DNA of 64,000 bases. Origin: Blastopirellula marina. GTDB lineage: Bacteria > Planctomycetota > Planctomycetia > Pirellulales > Pirellulaceae. The stretch covers positions 62,001 to 126,000 of the forward strand of contig NZ_PUIA01000014.1 of the NCBI RefSeq assembly GCF_002967715.1, written 5' to 3'. Positions 60,087-64,000 of this stretch are shown piece by piece; the first letter of the stretch is position 1, and the number at the start of each line of letters is the position of its first letter. The notes beneath the pieces were generated by a model, which worked only from the letters and a program-made list of their open reading frames with translations, was not told the DNA's origin and made no database searches. The translations under genes were made by a program, and so were the position numbers.

Positions 60087-62168
60087 ATGTCACGGATTGG
60101 TTCACTACTTCTCTTCGGTCTGCTTCTTACCGCGACGACAGTGACTGCCCAAGATCGATTTGAAGCGATGCAGTATGGCTTCGTGGTCGATGAAAGGGAT
60201 CGCCCCGTACCCGATATCGAAGTCCGCGGGCTATGGAAACCAGAATACCGTTCACCGTTCGGATCTTCGCTGGGTATAACACGAACGGATCAGGAAGGGA
60301 AATTCGTTGTGCCGCTGCCGGCGGGCAATGTCTCAGGAATTGAATTCCTGGCCAGCGATGGTAATGGTTTGGCCGGCTACGTCAAACGTGGCACAACTCG
60401 CATCGGCGAACCCGTCTGGGAGCCTGCGAAAGTGGTACTGAAGCCTTGTCGCCGATACGACGTCCAGGTGAAAGACGCTGAAGGCAACCCAAGCGAAGGT
60501 ATCCATGTCAGTGTCATGCCAGAGTTTCTAGGAGAGTTCGTTCAGCAGACCGACGCTCAAGGCAAGGCCACCATACGGGCACCGACAGAGCACAAGGCCG
60601 ATGCAATCCTGGCTTGGGATAAAGAACGCGGAATGGACTACGCTGCGTTCGATCGCTTCGGAAAGGTAGAGCCTGGCCGCATCTCGCCCATGCATAGTGA
60701 GACGGTCCAGATGAAGCTTGTCCCTTGGAAGACCTATCCAATCCAAGTCGTCGATCTCGACGAGCAACCGATCGTTCAGGCGGCGTTAACGCCTGAGTGG
60801 GTTCACTTGCCTCGGCGTCTTACTCCGATCCCTTCGGGCACTTTGATGACGGCGTACACGGACGACAAAGGCTGGGCGAAGGTCCGTATTCCTGAAGACT
60901 CCTTGATTCCATCGATTGGCGTTCAGAAGCCAGGCTACTACACACACAAAGTGTTATCGAACATTGTGCAGTCGAAGGCACCAATCAAGATGGTCCCTCT
61001 CGTACCGGTTAAGGGAACCATTCTCAATCCCGATGGAAGTCCGGCCGAAGGGGTGCCGGTCAATTGCTCGGGTTCGAACGAACCTACGTCAGGCTTTAGT
61101 AGCTATGACAGAACCGATAACGAAGGAAAGTTCTATTTGGAAGTTCCCGGCAATAGTTACGCCATCGTTTTCGCCAAAACAGAAGCTCTGGCCGCGCCGG
61201 TCAAGCCACTGGTCATTCACCACGATCAGCCGTTAGAGCCTATTACCTTGACGCTAAAGCCAATGGCGCGAGTCTTTGGCAAATTAGCCGACCGCAACGG
61301 GCAGCCTTTGAAAATGGAAAAGCTCAGTTTCCATCGAATTGATGGCAAGGGGGGAAAATACTTTGAAACGCTTCCCGTCGACCAGCGTTTGAAGAATGGC
61401 CCGCGACATTCATTCACCTCTGAGCGTTATAACACCAAGTCCGACGAACAGGGTAATTACGAAGTCTTATTGGGTCAGGGGCAGTACGAGATCCGACTGA
61501 GGAATAGAACCCAACACCAGGAACTCATGGTCGACTCGGAAGAACCAAAGAAGTTAGACCTGCGTAACGAAGCGTTTCCGGAGCGAGTCCTCTCGGGGCA
61601 CGTGGTCACGGTGGAAGGCAGTGGATGTAGCGCTGCCAGGGCTCGCGTTCAGGGGCTCGCTCAAAGCCATCGATCGAGCAAGGAGTTCTACTACGCGACG
61701 TTTCAGATGTCATGCGATGAGAAAGGCAATTTCGAGACGAAACCGCTTGGATATCCCTATGTCGTCACGGTGAAAAGTCGAGACGGCAAATGCCAAGGCC
61801 TGGCGTTCGTACCGCCCGATACCGATGAGTTCGATATCTTGTTAGCTGCGCCGATAAAAGCGACCGGCACGCTAGTCGAGCAAAATGGTACGCCCGTCGC
61901 TAATCGGCCAATTACTGCCATTGTCGAGTTCGAGTTCAATGGCGAGGTACATTCAGCGACGGCCAAATGGGGCACGACAACCGATGCCCAGGGACGCTTC
62001 GAACTTACGGGATTGGTCGCCGGGCAGAAGTGTTCAGTGCGTGTGCTGCGAGAAGCCCAGCCGGGCGAGATTGGCCAGCGGCTGGAATTTGCGTTTCACT
62101 TTACCACGCAAGAGAACAACGCAAGCCAATACTTAGGCGAAGTCAAAGTTGCTTCGCCTAAGAAGTGA
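60087..62168 (+). CDS. Large secreted carboxypeptidase-regulatory-like protein
   Basis: A 693-residue exported protein with signal MSRIGSLLLFGLLLTATTVTA. The body is a series of Ig-like carboxypeptidase-regulatory domains: GFVVDERDRPVPDIEVRGLW, VQVKDAEGNPSEGIHVSVMP, IQVVDLDEQPIVQAALTPE, VKGTILNPDGSPAEGVPVNC, RVFGKLADRNGQPLKMEKLSF and KATGTLVEQNGTPVANRPI, each followed by a TDxEGKF-type strand. No catalytic residues. Extracellular adhesion or polymer binding is typical for such proteins. I start at ATG 60087, the Met of the signal peptide. Confidence 0.88.
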   Translation: MSRIGSLLLFGLLLTATTVTAQDRFEAMQYGFVVDERDRPVPDIEVRGLWKPEYRSPFGSSLGITRTDQEGKFVVPLPAGNVSGIEFLASDGNGLAGYVKRGTTRIGEPVWEPAKVVLKPCRRYDVQVKDAEGNPSEGIHVSVMPEFLGEFVQQTDAQGKATIRAPTEHKADAILAWDKERGMDYAAFDRFGKVEPGRISPMHSETVQMKLVPWKTYPIQVVDLDEQPIVQAALTPEWVHLPRRLTPIPSGTLMTAYTDDKGWAKVRIPEDSLIPSIGVQKPGYYTHKVLSNIVQSKAPIKMVPLVPVKGTILNPDGSPAEGVPVNCSGSNEPTSGFSSYDRTDNEGKFYLEVPGNSYAIVFAKTEALAAPVKPLVIHHDQPLEPITLTLKPMARVFGKLADRNGQPLKMEKLSFHRIDGKGGKYFETLPVDQRLKNGPRHSFTSERYNTKSDEQGNYEVLLGQGQYEIRLRNRTQHQELMVDSEEPKKLDLRNEAFPERVLSGHVVTVEGSGCSAARARVQGLAQSHRSSKEFYYATFQMSCDEKGNFETKPLGYPYVVTVKSRDGKCQGLAFVPPDTDEFDILLAAPIKATGTLVEQNGTPVANRPITAIVEFEFNGEVHSATAKWGTTTDAQGRFELTGLVAGQKCSVRVLREAQPGEIGQRLEFAFHFTTQENNASQYLGEVKVASPKK

Positions 62169-62196
62169 CGTTGGCAGGGTTCGTGGTGGGTAGAGG

Positions 62197-63348
62197 TTAA
62201 TCCTTCAACGGATTAAACAAGATCTGCGTGCCATCTTTGCCCGGCACGACGATATCAATGTCGCCGTCGCCGTCGATGTCAGCCGTGCGGATCTGTAGGC
62301 CGATGCCGACTTCGCCGCGGTTGATGGTGTGGCGGGTGAAGTTGCCGGCGGCGTCCCATGTGTAGTAGTTCAGCACCGGTGGTTCTTTGCCGCCTGGGTC
62401 GTTGCCGTTGTGGGCACGCACGCGTTTGCCGGTGACCAGGTCGTCTTTGCCGTCACCATCCAGGTCGGCCAGATGCAGCGCGTGGGCCTGGCTGAACGTG
62501 TCGTCGATCATCTTCTGCTCGAAGAGCAGTTTGCCGTCCTTATCGGTGCCGTTGGCAATCCATGCCCACAGACCGAAGCCGTGCGCCTTGCTGGCGATGA
62601 TGTCGTTCTTGCCGTCGCCGTTCACATCGGTCACCAGCATCGGGCAGGGGAGGTGATCGCTCCAATCTTCGTGGAACGTCCACGCGCTGGACCACGGACC
62701 ACCTTCAGGGCCTTCGTACCAGCCTTGGCCGACGAGAATGTCGATGCGGCCATCGTTGTTGATGTCGCCGACGCCGATGCCGTGCCCGTTACGATCGCCA
62801 ATCTTGAACGAGGTTAGCTGCGGTTCCCCCTTGTCGTTCTTGGTGAAGCGGCAAGCAAGCAAAGGGTTCTTGGGGTTCCACTGATTGGTGACCCACTCAT
62901 CGACCCCGTCCCCATCCAGGTCGACCATCACGGTCGCTTCGTTGGTGGTCAGCTTGGTGTCGATCAGGTTGTGTTCTTTCCACAGGAAGCCTTGCTGTAT
63001 GGCAGGCGAGCCTGGGTTTTCGTACCAATTGACGCGACCTTGAAAGAAGTCGCCAGCGACGACGTCCATCTTGCCGTCGCCGTTCACGTCCATCGCGAAA
63101 TCGCCGTTGGAGTGAACGTAGCCGTTGGCGTCTTCAAAGAAGCGAACCGGTCGCGGCAACCAGTCGCCGTTGCGATACCAGTTGCGGCCAGCGATGACGT
63201 CGAGCTTGCCGTCTCCGTCGAAGTCGGCAATGTCGCACCCTTCGTTGGCATCGACCCCCAGGACCTTCACGGTGAAGTTTTCCGGGGCCGAGGCAACCGC
63301 CGCATAAGGCAGGGCAAGCAGGAGGGATAAGCTAAACAAGCTACGCAT
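62197..63348 (-). CDS. Secreted FG-GAP/VCBS repeat protein
   Basis: A 383-residue exported protein (signal MRSLFSLSLLLALPYAAVA) with a beta-propeller made of FG-GAP/VCBS repeats. Each repeat carries a calcium-binding Asp-rich loop: DFDGDGKLDVIAG, DVNGDGKMDVVAG, DLDGDGVDEWV, DINNDGRIDILVG, DVNGDGKNDIIAS, DLDGDGKDDLVTG, DIDGDGDIDIVVPG. That makes seven loops, as expected for a seven-bladed propeller. It is extracellular and probably stabilised by calcium. Start chosen at the signal Met at 63348. It converges on the gene at 60087 with 28 bases between stops. Confidence 0.92.
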   Translation of the reverse strand: MRSLFSLSLLLALPYAAVASAPENFTVKVLGVDANEGCDIADFDGDGKLDVIAGRNWYRNGDWLPRPVRFFEDANGYVHSNGDFAMDVNGDGKMDVVAGDFFQGRVNWYENPGSPAIQQGFLWKEHNLIDTKLTTNEATVMVDLDGDGVDEWVTNQWNPKNPLLACRFTKNDKGEPQLTSFKIGDRNGHGIGVGDINNDGRIDILVGQGWYEGPEGGPWSSAWTFHEDWSDHLPCPMLVTDVNGDGKNDIIASKAHGFGLWAWIANGTDKDGKLLFEQKMIDDTFSQAHALHLADLDGDGKDDLVTGKRVRAHNGNDPGGKEPPVLNYYTWDAAGNFTRHTINRGEVGIGLQIRTADIDGDGDIDIVVPGKDGTQILFNPLKD

Positions 63349-63385
63349 GGTTGGATTTCCTGAGGAGGGGGAAGTGTGAGGGGTG

Positions 63386-63649
63386 TCAGCCACCGCCAAT
63401 CGCCGGAAGGAAATGAACTTCGCTATTGGCACTCAGCGGTGTGCGGAGGTTTCGTGCATTGAGCGAACCATCGACCGAAATCTGGATCGAAGGCCGAACA
63501 ACGTCGTTCTCAAACAATCGAGTATGAATTCCTGGAAAGCGACGATCAAGCTCAGTTATGGCTTCCCGCAGGGACGTTGCGTCAATTTCCACCTTGGTTT
63601 GCTGAGCGGTCAGGTCACGCCACTGGGCTGGAATAAACAAGATAGCCAT
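63386..63649 (-). CDS. MoaD/ThiS-like sulfur carrier protein
   Basis: An 87-residue ubiquitin-fold protein of the MoaD/ThiS family: MAILFIPAQWRDLTAQQTKVE, SLREAITELDRRFPGI, SIQISVDGSL, and the C-terminal tail ending GGG, which is where thiocarboxylate is formed after activation by an E1-like enzyme. Start at the Met at 63649. No moeB/thiF gene lies in the window. It could serve molybdopterin, cysteine or another sulfur pathway. The FG-GAP gene follows it on the same strand. Confidence 0.85.
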   Translation of the reverse strand: MAILFIPAQWRDLTAQQTKVEIDATSLREAITELDRRFPGIHTRLFENDVVRPSIQISVDGSLNARNLRTPLSANSEVHFLPAIGGG

Positions 63650-63750
63650 GAAAACTCCGGCTTCGCAGGCAGGGCACGGTCTCATAACTTCAGTTTACAA
63701 TAAATAGTTCGCCTGGACGATCGTTTCCCGCAAATGCCTGAAAGACGCCG

Positions 63751-64000
63751 ATGCGTTGGCCCCTTATTTACCAAGTTACCTTGCCGCTGACGCTGTGGAC
63801 GCTTGTCACCGTGCTGGCCCTCTCGCTGTTGAATCTCTGGTATGCCCAGGTCGAGACCGGCGAAGAAGTCCAGGCACGCCTCGCCGCGATCAACCAGCAG
63901 CTCACCGAAGTACGCTTTCCCCTCTCACAGCCGGTCCTTGAACAGATCCAGGGGCTGACCGGTACCGAGTTGGCCGTTACTGACAATAGCGGCAAGTTGA
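63751..64000 (+). CDS. N-terminal part of a membrane sensor protein, probably a histidine kinase (cut by window edge)
   Basis: The first 83 residues of a gene running out of the window. An N-terminal membrane helix (LTLWTLVTVLALSLLNLWYA) is followed by a helical extracytoplasmic part (VQARLAAINQQLTEV, VLEQIQGLTGTELAV). This is the usual start of a two-component sensor kinase. No kinase domain is visible, so the call depends on layout only. Confidence 0.6.
   Translation, partial: MRWPLIYQVTLPLTLWTLVTVLALSLLNLWYAQVETGEEVQARLAAINQQLTEVRFPLSQPVLEQIQGLTGTELAVTDNSGKL

Noticed and set aside
1-64000. tRNA, rRNA, transposases or phage genes
   Set aside because: I looked on both strands and saw none I can support; a tRNAscan or Rfam run would settle the small RNAs.

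Overview
The window looks like a chromosomal segment of a planctomycete, most likely of the Pirellulaceae (Blastopirellula/Bremerella-like). The reasons are the paired PSCyt1/DUF1549/DUF1553 and DUF1501 genes, a DUF1598 protein, several Tat-type signal peptides (TRRNW, TRRHFF), an FG-GAP repeat protein, PQQ-propeller and carboxypeptidase-regulatory-like secreted proteins, an LptE-like lipoprotein, and many genes without a clear Shine-Dalgarno sequence. I see no rRNA, tRNA, CRISPR array, transposase or prophage gene. Base composition and style are even throughout, so this reads as core chromosome with lineage-specific genes mixed in.

Layout. 0-5.3 kb: a PQQ-type propeller, then a three-gene overlapping set (membrane protein with an arrestin-like tail, small arrestin-like protein, P-loop ATPase), then a Pro/Gln-rich secreted protein with a strong terminator. 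5.4-9.8 kb: PolX-family polymerase, Tat-exported TIM-barrel isomerase, an HTTM membrane protein and its overlapping partner. 10-14 kb: the first cysteine-rich CCAPEP repeat protein, a lipoprotein, a membrane ATPase and a small exported protein. 14-20 kb: ClpP-like protease homologue, lipoprotein, cytochrome c'-like protein, ApbE, DUF1598 protein. 20-29 kb: the second CCAPEP protein, HPt protein, LarA-like protein, YgfZ, GAF/HD-GYP phosphodiesterase, RmlD-like reductase, M29 aminopeptidase, small membrane protein, and the third Cys-rich protein.

29.5-33.9 kb holds a compact four-gene locus: coiled-coil protein, membrane-anchored FGE-like protein, zinc-ribbon GTPase, and a protein resembling GTPase-associated protein 1 (GAP1). 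It is the best candidate for a poorly described system. 33.9-48.4 kb is a long minus-strand housekeeping block: fliM, proA, folP, lptE-like, TPR/BamD-like, recO, CBS/CorC protein, ybeY, 7TM-HD phosphohydrolase, phoH, cdsA, uppS and purA. 48.6-55 kb: gingipain-like C25 peptidase and the PSCyt1/DUF1501 pair. 55-64 kb: coiled-coil membrane protein, macrodomain protein, SlyD-like isomerase, UbiD-family decarboxylase, large secreted Ig-like protein, FG-GAP protein, MoaD/ThiS-like protein and the start of a membrane sensor gene cut by the window edge.

Two things stand out: (1) three dispersed genes for secreted Cys/Pro-rich proteins, two built on a tandem CCAPEP heptad, each followed by a terminator, which fit the old chemical finding that planctomycete envelopes are rich in cystine and proline; and (2) the GTPase/GAP1/FGE-like/coiled-coil locus, which resembles the GTPase-centred conflict systems predicted by comparative genomics. 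All family assignments were made by reading motifs; no database search was possible.
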